A stretch of 64,000 nt of DNA from Gammaproteobacteria bacterium. GTDB lineage: Bacteria > Pseudomonadota > Gammaproteobacteria > Pseudomonadales > Pseudohongiellaceae. The position numbers were made by a program, and so were the translations under genes. Positions 27,279-35,205 of this stretch are shown one piece after another. The stretch is from the NCBI GenBank assembly GCA_002731775.1, contig PCCP01000059.1, positions 14,049 through 78,048 of the forward strand, read 5' to 3'. How positions within the stretch are numbered: position 1 is the stretch's first letter; every line of letters starts with the position of its first letter. The notes below the pieces were generated by a model. That model worked only from the letters and a program-made list of their open reading frames with translations, was not told the origin of the DNA and made no database searches.

Positions 27279-28447
27279 AGAGCTTCTGATTCGACGCTGG
27301 CCCGGAAAATTTCAGTGTATCGCTCAGCAGAGAATGAAATCGGATTAGCTGCCGCGGCCGCGTCTTTAAAAGCCATGGCTCCCACTTCCTGCGCGCGATC
27401 CTGGTTGATCCCAATCTCACTTAAATTCTGTGGTATCCCCAATTGCTCGCGCAAGGACAGAATCCATGCAAAAAAACTGTCGAATCCCGGGCTCTGTAAT
27501 TCAAGGTAACTGGCGAGGCGTGTCAGTGGCGGTTCAATTGCACTGCGATTTGCGTTCAGCACATAGGGCATCAGAATTGCGTTGAGCAGGCCATGATGGC
27601 TGTTATAGAGCGCTCCCAGGGGATGAGCCAGCGCGTGCATCCCGCCCAGGCCGCGTTGAAACGCCGTGGCTCCCATGGTCGATGCCACCATCATCTGGGC
27701 TCGCGCTTCCAGATCGTTGCCATCGGCATAGGCCCGTAGCAAATTATTTTTTATCAGACGTATCGCCTCCAGGGCGATGCCCTCGGCCATGGGATGGTAG
27801 TAAGTCGCACAAAAGGCCTCCAGGGCATGAGAAAGGGCATCCATACCCGTCGCCGCGGTTAATTTTGGCGGTAAGCCCAGGGTCAGTTCGGCATCCAGGA
27901 TAACCACCGCTGGCATCATCCCGGGATGAAATATGATGCGCTTCAGCCGCGCTTCGGTATCAACAATCACCGACGCACGCCCTACTTCGGAGCCCGTACC
28001 CGATGTCGTAGGTACCGCTATGACTGGCACCATGGCTTCAACCTTCACCCGGGTGAAGTTGTCACCAACATCTTCGAAATCCCATAGGGGCCGGTCCTGT
28101 CCTACCATCAGCGCAATGGCTTTGCCCGCATCCAAAGCCGAACCGCCGCCGAAGGCGATGACACCATCATGCTCACCCTGGCTAAAGGCGACGACGCCAG
28201 CGGCGATATGCTGACCCGTGGGATTACTGGCAATTTCTGAATACAGACCACAGGCCAGGCCGTTTTCAGCGCACAGCTCGATCGCGCTTGTCACCATTGG
28301 CATTGCTGCCAAGCCGGGGTCGGTTACCAGCAGGGGTGCTTGCAGGCCCAGTTGCTGACATATCGCCGGCAACTCGTTGATGCGACCAGGTCCCTGGCAA
28401 ATGCTGGTCGGATAGTTCCAATTGGCGGTCAATTGAGTAAAAACCAT
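27275..28447 (-). CDS. iron-containing (group III) alcohol dehydrogenase
   Basis: 390 residues from an ATG with GAGAG upstream. The fold is read from GPGRINELPAI, the NAD(P) loop VIAFGGGSALDAGKA, AVPTTSGTGSEVGRASV, and the metal-binding helix DALSHALEAFCATYYHPMAEG, followed by GGMHALAHPLGALYNSHHGLLN with the other His ligands. It reversibly oxidises primary alcohols or amino-alcohol derivatives with NAD+ and uses Fe2+. It is the last gene of a four-gene minus-strand series. It starts nine bases after the aldehyde dehydrogenase stop, so it is clearly co-transcribed with it. Confidence 0.93.
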   Translation of the reverse strand: MVFTQLTANWNYPTSICQGPGRINELPAICQQLGLQAPLLVTDPGLAAMPMVTSAIELCAENGLACGLYSEIASNPTGQHIAAGVVAFSQGEHDGVIAFGGGSALDAGKAIALMVGQDRPLWDFEDVGDNFTRVKVEAMVPVIAVPTTSGTGSEVGRASVIVDTEARLKRIIFHPGMMPAVVILDAELTLGLPPKLTAATGMDALSHALEAFCATYYHPMAEGIALEAIRLIKNNLLRAYADGNDLEARAQMMVASTMGATAFQRGLGGMHALAHPLGALYNSHHGLLNAILMPYVLNANRSAIEPPLTRLASYLELQSPGFDSFFAWILSLREQLGIPQNLSEIGINQDRAQEVGAMAFKDAAAAANPISFSAERYTEIFRASVESEAL

Positions 28448-28456
28448 GTTGAGCTC

Positions 28457-29851
28457 TCAAGACGGCAGTTTGAGGTGAAAGGATTTAGGCCTGGTCAGGC
28501 GCTCGTATCCCAATGCCGACAGAGTGCAGCCACGGCCGGAATTTTTGACACCGGTCCAGGCCATGGCGGGGTCAAGATAGTCACAGCGATTGAGAAAAAA
28601 TGTCCCGGTTTCGAGTCGTTCTCCGATGGCAATTGCGGCGTCGATGTCGCGGCTGAAAACACAGGCTGTCAGACCGAATTCAGAATCATTCATCAGTGAA
28701 ACCGCCTCATCATCATTTTCTACGCTCATGATGCCAAGCACGGGGCCAAAACTTTCTTCGGTCATTATCCGCATACTGTGATTGACATTGGTCAGCAGCT
28801 GCGGCGCAAGATAGGGTGTCCCAACTCGATCCATGGGGAAATTGGCAGAATCGATATGGGCGCTGGCGCCAGCTTCGATGGCATCGTGTATTTGCCCCCG
28901 CACGAACTCGGCTGCGCCGGTTCTCACCATCGGGCCGAGTGTGGTATCCGGCGAGTCTGAACGGCCCAGTGTATATTGATTGACCAGGGCTACCGCCCGA
29001 CTGACAAAGTCGTCAAATATCTCGCTGGCCACATAGAGCCGTTCGATGCCGCAGCATGATTGTCCTGAATTGAAGAAGGCGCCGTCGATACAGGTCTCTA
29101 CCGCATATTCGATATCGGCGTCGGCGCGCACGTAGGCCGGATCCTTGCCTCCAAGTTCCAGTCCCACCGTAATAAACCGGCCACTACTCGCCTGCTCGAC
29201 GACCCTGCCACCGGCAACCGAACCGGTAAAAGCAACGGTGTTTATGTCGGGCTGGGCGATGATCATCTCGGTGTCCTGGTGGCTCAGGTGCAAGTATTGA
29301 AATACGCCCGCAGGCAGACCTGCGACCTGAAAAGCCCGAGCCAATTGCTCGGCACACAGTGGCGTTTGCGCCGAATGTTTCAGCAGCACGGTATTACCTG
29401 CCATCAGTGCGGGGATTATAGAATTTATGGCGGTGAGGTAGGGATAGTTCCAGGGAGCGATGACGAAAGCCACTCCTAAGGGCTCTCGTTGTATGTAACG
29501 GACAAAACCATCCGTAGCCGGTAGCTTAATTGTCGCCAGAGATTTCTCGGCAATATCAATCATATAGCGGGCCCGATCCACCATGCCCGCCACTTCGCCT
29601 TTCGCGTACCGAATCGGGCGACCCATCATCCAGCACAATTGCTCTGCTATTTCATCGCCGTTATCGAGGAAGACCTCCAACATCGCCAGGCAAATCTCTC
29701 CCCTGCGAGCTATGGATTCTTCCCGCCATTGCCGCTTTGCCCCCGCCGCCGCATCGAGCGCCTGTTTGATTTGGTCCTGACTGGCCAGTGGACGTTCGAC
29801 ATATACCGAATCATCGATGGGAGAGCGTGTAATTTGCATAATGCTTGCCAT
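28457..29851 (-). CDS. aldehyde dehydrogenase of the permease-glutamylation operon
   Basis: 464 residues from the ATG at 29851; a GTG at 29875 and an ATG at 29839 are alternatives, and none has a convincing ribosome site. ALDH motifs: VIAPWNYPYLTAINS (oxyanion Asn135), AFTGSVAGGRVV, GLELGGKDPAY with base Glu232, FFNSGQSCCGIERL with catalytic Cys266, and EESFGPVLGI. It oxidises an aldehyde to an acid in the cytosol. Its place between a glutamine-synthetase-like ligase (42 bases upstream) and an alcohol dehydrogenase suggests that it oxidises the gamma-glutamylated aldehyde produced in the operon's pathway. Confidence 0.92.
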   Translation of the reverse strand: MASIMQITRSPIDDSVYVERPLASQDQIKQALDAAAGAKRQWREESIARRGEICLAMLEVFLDNGDEIAEQLCWMMGRPIRYAKGEVAGMVDRARYMIDIAEKSLATIKLPATDGFVRYIQREPLGVAFVIAPWNYPYLTAINSIIPALMAGNTVLLKHSAQTPLCAEQLARAFQVAGLPAGVFQYLHLSHQDTEMIIAQPDINTVAFTGSVAGGRVVEQASSGRFITVGLELGGKDPAYVRADADIEYAVETCIDGAFFNSGQSCCGIERLYVASEIFDDFVSRAVALVNQYTLGRSDSPDTTLGPMVRTGAAEFVRGQIHDAIEAGASAHIDSANFPMDRVGTPYLAPQLLTNVNHSMRIMTEESFGPVLGIMSVENDDEAVSLMNDSEFGLTACVFSRDIDAAIAIGERLETGTFFLNRCDYLDPAMAWTGVKNSGRGCTLSALGYERLTRPKSFHLKLPS

Positions 29852-29893
29852 ATCAGACTGTTGCTTCCTGGTCACTGTTTTGTTGCTGAGTCT

Positions 29894-31264
29894 CTAAATA
29901 ATTTCGAAGTAACGGGACAGTTCCCAATCCGTCACGTGTTTACGGAACTCCCGCTCTTCCCATTCACGGGTCGCCGCATAATGCTCAACAAACTCCTGGC
30001 CAAAGAGTTCATTTGCGGCCTGGGACTGGCGCAATCTACCCGCGGCTTCAAACAAGCTGGCCGCTAAGGATAATTCTACGGGATGCTCCTGCTCATAAGC
30101 GTTACCGGTAACCTGCGGCGTTGGTTCGAGCTCGTGTTCGATACCATACAGGCCAGACGCCAGTGCAGCAGCCAGTGCTAAGTGAGGGTTGGCGTCGGCC
30201 GCACCGAGACGGTATTCGATGCGCTGTGATTTCTCCGACCCGGGGATAACCCGCAACGCTGTGGTTCGATTTTCGACGCCCCAGGTCGCGTCGAGCGGCG
30301 CCCAGAGCCCCGGCACCATGCGCGTGTAGCTATTCACGGTGGGCGCGGTCATGGCCAAAAACTCTGGCATCAGCCGTTGCTGCCCAGCCAGAAACTGGCG
30401 CTGGATAACACTCATTGTGTGTTCGCCGCCGGCATCGAAGAAAGCCGATTTCCCATCCCTGGACTGCAGAGAAATGTGAATATGCCCGCTCTGACCCGGC
30501 TGATCCCCGGACCACTTCGCCATGAACGTGGCCATCATCTCATTGCGCTGCGCCCAGACCTTGGTAAAGGTCTTGAACAGGGCAGCCTTGTCTGCGGCAG
30601 CGCTGGCGTTGTCATAGACCAGAGCCGCTTCGATGACACCCGGCCCCGTTTCCGTGTGCAGTCCTTCCAGGGGCATGTCCATCTGTTCACAGAGTTTTAA
30701 CAAATCGTGGTACTTGTCAGCGTGAACTGAGTTGCGGATTATGGAATAACCGAATGCGCCGGGCGTCATCGGTGTCAGGTTTCGGTAGTTTTTAGCTCGC
30801 ACCGAGTCTGGAGTTTCATTGAACATGAAAAATTCATATTCAAATGCCGCGCTGACATTAAAGCCCAGGTCGTTTGCCCTGGCAATAATGCGTTGCAGGA
30901 GTCTGCGAGGACACAGCTTTGCTGCGTCACCATCGAATTCGGCGATAAATAGCAGCATCTCGCCCTCGAAAGGCAGGTGCCGACAACTGCTGGCAACGAT
31001 GCAGACGGGAGCATCGGGATAACCAGTATGCCAACCCGTATAAGACACGTTGTCATAGAGTTGATCTTTCGAATCCCAACCCAGGACGACGTCACAGAAT
31101 GCAAAGCCATTATCCAGGCACGAGAACAACTTTTCCTTGCTCAGATACTTGCCACGCATGACCCCGTCGATATCGAAGAGGCCGACCTTGATATGGCTAA
31201 GACCTCGCTGTTCGACGATTTTCTTTGCGTCTGCTACGGTCTTGACTGATCGTGGATCCAGCAT
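29894..31264 (-). CDS. glutamine-synthetase-like gamma-glutamyl-amide ligase
   Basis: 456 residues from an ATG with AAGGAA upstream. The N-terminal beta-grasp part has KVGLFDIDGVMRGKYLSKE. The catalytic domain has the metal site FEYEFF (141-146), GLHTETGPGVIEAAL, MAKWSGDQPGQSGHIHISL, GVENRTTALRVIP and EYRLGAADANPHLALAAAL. This matches the branch of the glutamine synthetase fold that makes gamma-glutamyl amides of amines (PuuA, IpuC, GlnA3/GlnA4 types) rather than glutamine for nitrogen assimilation. Its neighbours are an ethanolamine-type permease, an aldehyde dehydrogenase and an alcohol dehydrogenase. Gamma-glutamyl-ethanolamide or a related amino-alcohol amide is therefore the likely product. 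This function is inferred, not proven. Confidence 0.88.
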   Translation of the reverse strand: MLDPRSVKTVADAKKIVEQRGLSHIKVGLFDIDGVMRGKYLSKEKLFSCLDNGFAFCDVVLGWDSKDQLYDNVSYTGWHTGYPDAPVCIVASSCRHLPFEGEMLLFIAEFDGDAAKLCPRRLLQRIIARANDLGFNVSAAFEYEFFMFNETPDSVRAKNYRNLTPMTPGAFGYSIIRNSVHADKYHDLLKLCEQMDMPLEGLHTETGPGVIEAALVYDNASAAADKAALFKTFTKVWAQRNEMMATFMAKWSGDQPGQSGHIHISLQSRDGKSAFFDAGGEHTMSVIQRQFLAGQQRLMPEFLAMTAPTVNSYTRMVPGLWAPLDATWGVENRTTALRVIPGSEKSQRIEYRLGAADANPHLALAAALASGLYGIEHELEPTPQVTGNAYEQEHPVELSLAASLFEAAGRLRQSQAANELFGQEFVEHYAATREWEEREFRKHVTDWELSRYFEII

Positions 31265-31343
31265 GATGGTTCCTTTTCTCTATGCTCCTGTAGCAACAGG
31301 GTAGCACCGCCCTCTAGCAGGCTGCTAGGGCCTGGCCAGAAGG

Positions 31344-32786
31344 TTAGTCTGTATCTAGTTCGGACTCTGCTCTGGATATGGCAGCAAATTCTTCATCCGG
31401 GGATTTGGCCACCAGATGATGCCGACTGTAAATCACAAAATAAGCCACCAGAATCACATAAAAAACGCCGGCCCAGAGTGCGGCCTCGAGACTGACGACA
31501 AAGGTACTGGCAAAAGCGATCAGGGATAGTAGTAGCGCGATGCCCGTGGTGATAGTGCCCCCGGGGGTGCGAAATGGGCGCTCCAGATCCGGCTCCTTAA
31601 TCCGCAAAATAATATGTGACAACATCATCAATGCATAGGATATCGTCGCCCCAAAAACCGCCATGGTAATCATCAAATCGCCTTGACCCGTAGTCGATAA
31701 TACGAAGCCGAGAATGCCAGGAATAATGAGTGCCATCGGTGGCACTTTGCGGGCATTGGTCACCGACAAAAAGCGTGGCAAATAGCCCGCTCGAGACAGG
31801 GCGAATACTTGTCGGGAGTAGGCAAATATAATGGAAAAGAAGCTGGCGATTAATCCAAACAGGCCAACGATGTTTACAAAATCCGCGATGAAAGAATTCT
31901 CACCATAGGCAACTTGTAATGCGCCGACCAGCGGCGCGCCATGATCTTTCATCGCCTCTGCCCCCGCCACACCCGGCGCCAGCACCAGGACAACGGCGGC
32001 GAATACCAGCAAAATCAGCATAGCGGTAATGATACCCCTGGGCATGTCCCTGGCTGGATTTTCTGTTTCTTCCGCTGCCAGGGGCACTCCTTCGATAGCC
32101 AGGAAGAACCAGATACCAAATGGAATCGCACTCCAGATACCCACATAACCTTCGGGCAGAAAGGTGCTGGCACCGGCGGCCTGATCGTTGACAGCGATAT
32201 CAAATAAATTGCGAAAATCGAAATGCGGGATCAGACCAATGGCGAAGACGATCAGGGCAACAACGGCAATGCCGGTTATCACCAACATAATCTTTAGCGC
32301 TTCGCCGGCGCCGCGCAGGTGAATACCAACGAAGACAATATAAAATGCGGCGTAAACGGCAGGGCCGTCGAGACCGAATATCTCGTTCACATAACTGCCG
32401 ATGAATACCGCGATAGCGGCGGGAGCAATCGAATATTCCAGCAAGATGGCGGTGCCGGTGAGGAAGCCTCCCCAAGGCCCCATGGCGCGTCGGGCGAAAC
32501 TATAACCTCCACCGGCGGTGGGGAGAGAAGACGAAAGCTCCGCCAGGCCGAAAATCATGAAGCTGTACATGATTGCCATCAGCAGTGTGGCGATCATCAT
32601 GCCACCCCAGCCACCCAGTTCCAGACCGAAATTCCAACCGGCAAAATCTCCCGAAATGACGTAGGAAACGCCCAGACTTGCCAACAATACCCAACCCGCA
32701 GCACCTTTTCTTAATTGGCGTTTGTCGAGGTAATCGGCAGAAACCTCATCATATTCGACTGTTGCAGCGTGCTTCTTTGCAGACAT
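31344..32786 (-). CDS. APC-superfamily permease, ethanolamine-permease type
   Basis: 480 residues with about 12 membrane helices. The N-terminal text YLDKRQLRKGAAGWVLL, SLGVSYVISGDFAGWNFGL and GLAELSSSLPTAGGGYSFA resembles the bacterial ethanolamine permease (Eat) group closely. It should be a proton-coupled importer in the inner membrane. It is the first gene of the minus-strand series permease - ligase - ALDH - ADH (80-base gap to the ligase), so its substrate is probably the compound that the operon breaks down. Ethanolamine is the best guess; other amino alcohols or small amino acids are possible. Confidence 0.88.
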   Translation of the reverse strand: MSAKKHAATVEYDEVSADYLDKRQLRKGAAGWVLLASLGVSYVISGDFAGWNFGLELGGWGGMMIATLLMAIMYSFMIFGLAELSSSLPTAGGGYSFARRAMGPWGGFLTGTAILLEYSIAPAAIAVFIGSYVNEIFGLDGPAVYAAFYIVFVGIHLRGAGEALKIMLVITGIAVVALIVFAIGLIPHFDFRNLFDIAVNDQAAGASTFLPEGYVGIWSAIPFGIWFFLAIEGVPLAAEETENPARDMPRGIITAMLILLVFAAVVLVLAPGVAGAEAMKDHGAPLVGALQVAYGENSFIADFVNIVGLFGLIASFFSIIFAYSRQVFALSRAGYLPRFLSVTNARKVPPMALIIPGILGFVLSTTGQGDLMITMAVFGATISYALMMLSHIILRIKEPDLERPFRTPGGTITTGIALLLSLIAFASTFVVSLEAALWAGVFYVILVAYFVIYSRHHLVAKSPDEEFAAISRAESELDTD

Positions 32787-32835
32787 ACTCTGTGCCTTAT
32801 TTGTTGTTTTCTAGAACACGCAAAAAGAATCAGAG

Positions 32836-33474
32836 CTAGGGAGCCAGGCGGTCGATATTCCAGCCACCGCTAGCTTCGGGGACATACCTGTAGCGGTCGT
32901 GCAGGCGATCAGCACCTCCCTGCCAAAATTCAAATTCTGTGGCTTCGACACGATAGCCGCCCCAAAAATCCGGAAACGGCACTTCGCCAGTTCGAAATTT
33001 TTGTTTCAGCGATTCAAATTGGTTCATCAGCACCGTTCTCGATGAAAGCACCCTGCTCTGTGCCGATGCTATCGCCGCGAGCTGACTGGACTTGGGTCGA
33101 CTAATGAAATATTTCAGTGAATCGGCTGTGGAAATTTTCCTCGCCTCGCCACCAATCTTTACCTGTCTGTCAATTGCATGCCAGGGAAAATGCAAACTGA
33201 TTTTCGGATTGATGGCGAGTTCCTCCGCCTTGCGAGAACCATAGTTGGTATAGAAAACAAATCCATCCTTGTCGAAATGCTTCAACAACACGATGCGTTG
33301 GCTGGGCTGTCCGTCCGCGGACACAGTGGCAACAGTCATGGCGGTGGGATCACCGATCTCAAGTTCGATCGCTTGCTGCATCCATTGACTGAACTGATTA
33401 AATGGATTGTCGGCGAGGTCTTCACGGTTCAGACCACCGTGAAGATATTCACGCCGCAAGGACTCCAATTCCAT
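32836..33474 (-). CDS. pdxH: pyridoxine/pyridoxamine 5'-phosphate oxidase
   Basis: 212 residues, the normal length. Hallmarks: [11 protein letters not shown] at the N-terminus, [39 protein letters not shown] (FMN binding), [29 protein letters not shown], and the diagnostic ending [16 protein letters not shown]. The enzyme oxidises PNP or PMP to pyridoxal 5'-phosphate with oxygen and FMN in the cytosol. Together with pdxJ at 39.6-40.3 kb it shows that the organism makes vitamin B6 by the DXP-dependent route. Confidence 0.96.
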   Translation of the reverse strand: MELESLRREYLHGGLNREDLADNPFNQFSQWMQQAIELEIGDPTAMTVATVSADGQPSQRIVLLKHFDKDGFVFYTNYGSRKAEELAINPKISLHFPWHAIDRQVKIGGEARKISTADSLKYFISRPKSSQLAAIASAQSRVLSSRTVLMNQFESLKQKFRTGEVPFPDFWGGYRVEATEFEFWQGGADRLHDRYRYVPEASGGWNIDRLAP

Positions 33475-33595
33475 TTTACGAATTTCCTACTTTAATTGAA
33501 GAATCCATATTAAGTGATGAAAAACTATCGGGCACGGGTGGAAACAGGAGGCTTGCTGGGCACTTTTTAAAGAACTTTCAGCCTTGCCCGTTTAT

Positions 33596-34222
33596 CTAAC
33601 GCACGAAATCACCGTAATCCCAGACCTGTTCTCTGCGGGTGCCGGTTGAGTAAAAGTAAGTGCCAGGGCCATGCTTGTTGTTGGCAAAAAAACTGCCCAC
33701 ATATTTCTGCCCACCCGGCCAGCGGTAAGTACCCCGACCATGATAGAAATCATCGAGGAATTCGCCGGAATAGTTCTCGGTGTTTTCTCTTAACCAGAAT
33801 TCCGAATGCTCATTTTCACGCCATTGTGGCAGGTTAAAAAAATAGGAGCCCGAGCCATTTCTTTTGTCATCCTTCCACTGGCCGATGTACAGATTTCCTT
33901 TACCATTCCAGTAACTGCCGCGACCACTGCGAATGCCCAGCACCCAATTGCCGACATAGATGGAATTTTGTGTAAACGAGATAGGCACCTGCAGTCGACC
34001 CTGGCCGTCGAATTCACCATTTCGAAAACTGCCACGGTATTCGCCCTTGCCGTGGGGAGTGGTGAGTTCCAGGGTGCCGCGGCCATTGTCGCAATCGCCA
34101 TAAACGCACTGCCTCGCGCTGACTTCATCCAGAGTCTGGGAGAATGAGGCCGGGCCGAAGCCAATTGCCAGCAGGCATATTAATGCCGGCAGTCGAAATA
34201 CCCTGTTTCGGAAAATGTTCAT
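33596..34222 (-). CDS. exported MORN-repeat protein
   Basis: 208 residues from the ATG at 34222 (a GTG at 34231 is the alternative). A signal peptide (FRLPALICLLAIGFGPASFSQ) is followed by a short Cys pair (ARQCVYGDCDNGRG) and five MORN-like units: YRGSFRNGEFDGQGRL, YVGNWVLGIRSGRGSY, YIGQWKDDKRNGSGSY, YSGEFLDDFYHGRGTY and YVGSFFANNKHGPGTY. MORN repeats form an extended beta sheet and often bind lipids or other proteins; the function of periplasmic MORN proteins is not known. It stands alone, with about 120 bases on either side free of genes. Confidence 0.85.
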   Translation of the reverse strand: MNIFRNRVFRLPALICLLAIGFGPASFSQTLDEVSARQCVYGDCDNGRGTLELTTPHGKGEYRGSFRNGEFDGQGRLQVPISFTQNSIYVGNWVLGIRSGRGSYWNGKGNLYIGQWKDDKRNGSGSYFFNLPQWRENEHSEFWLRENTENYSGEFLDDFYHGRGTYRWPGGQKYVGSFFANNKHGPGTYFYSTGTRREQVWDYGDFVR

Positions 34223-34344
34223 GCCCACCACTGTATCATCATATAGCCTGCTGGCGAACAGCCCGCGATTATACTCCTATCGTTATCGAGGTCTCCAGCC
34301 GCTTGGCGTAGACTCAGGGCAGGAAACCTCTGATCAAGAAATCG

Positions 34345-35202
34345 ATGTCTATGACAAAACATGTACAGCGGTGGCTGGTGGACAACGATTTCGGCCAGGT
34401 CACCAGGAAAGAGAGAGTGGCTGGTGGGTCGATCAACATCAGCTCCAGGCTCTATCTGAGCGACGGCCGTCGTGTCTTCCTGAAACAACACGATTCGGCG
34501 CCTGCGCAAATGTTTATTGCGGAAGCGGCGGGACTGAACGCCCTGCATCAAGCGAAGTCACTTCGAGTTCCGAAAGTCCTCCATGTAGCAGAAAGTTTCC
34601 TGTTGCTGGAAGACCTGGGATCGGGTCAGCCGGATAAGACTTTTTGGCAAGATCTAGGATCTGGCCTGGCTGAACTGCATCGCAACAGGCAGTCGCAATT
34701 CGGCTTTTCCACGGACAATTACTGCGGTTCGACGCCGCAAGTCAATACACCCACAGACGATGGTTTTGAATTTTTTGCCAATTTCCGCATTCGCAAGCTG
34801 GCCCTAACAGCCTGGGAGCGAAAGCTGTTGGACAGCGCTAGCTTAAACGCCCTGGAATACATTGCCGAAAACCTGAGCCAGTGGATTCCTCCGCAGCCCG
34901 CCGTGCTCATTCATGGCGATCTATGGTCTGGCAATATCCACTGTGATGAGCACGGTAAGCCTGCGCTGATCGATCCCGCCGCCTACTGGGGTTGGGCAGA
35001 AGCTGATCTAGCTATGACACGATTATTTGGAGGCTTCGGTGAATCCTTCTATGCCAGTTATGCCGAGCATTCAGGTATGGCATCGAACTGGCAGGAACGC
35101 GTACCACTTTACAACCTCTATCACCTGCTGAATCATCTGCTTCTGTTCGGCAGCAGTTATGCAGGACAAATTGAAGCTACCTGCCGTAGATATGCGCCGT
35201 GA
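34345..35202 (+). CDS. fructosamine-kinase-like protein (FN3K/YniA family)
   Basis: 285 residues, the usual length. Kinase-like fold: VAGGSINISSRLYLSDGRRVFLK (nucleotide loop and Lys), FIAEAAGLNALHQ, a hinge LLLEDLGSG, LGSGLAELHRN, the catalytic loop VLIHGDLWSGNIH, and the metal site LIDPAAYWGWAEADLAMT. Family members phosphorylate protein-bound ketosamines (ribulosamines or fructosamines), which starts their removal from glycated proteins. It converges with the ybbP gene, with three bases between the two stop codons. Confidence 0.92.
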   Translation: MSMTKHVQRWLVDNDFGQVTRKERVAGGSINISSRLYLSDGRRVFLKQHDSAPAQMFIAEAAGLNALHQAKSLRVPKVLHVAESFLLLEDLGSGQPDKTFWQDLGSGLAELHRNRQSQFGFSTDNYCGSTPQVNTPTDDGFEFFANFRIRKLALTAWERKLLDSASLNALEYIAENLSQWIPPQPAVLIHGDLWSGNIHCDEHGKPALIDPAAYWGWAEADLAMTRLFGGFGESFYASYAEHSGMASNWQERVPLYNLYHLLNHLLLFGSSYAGQIEATCRRYAP

Positions 35203-35205
35203 TGA

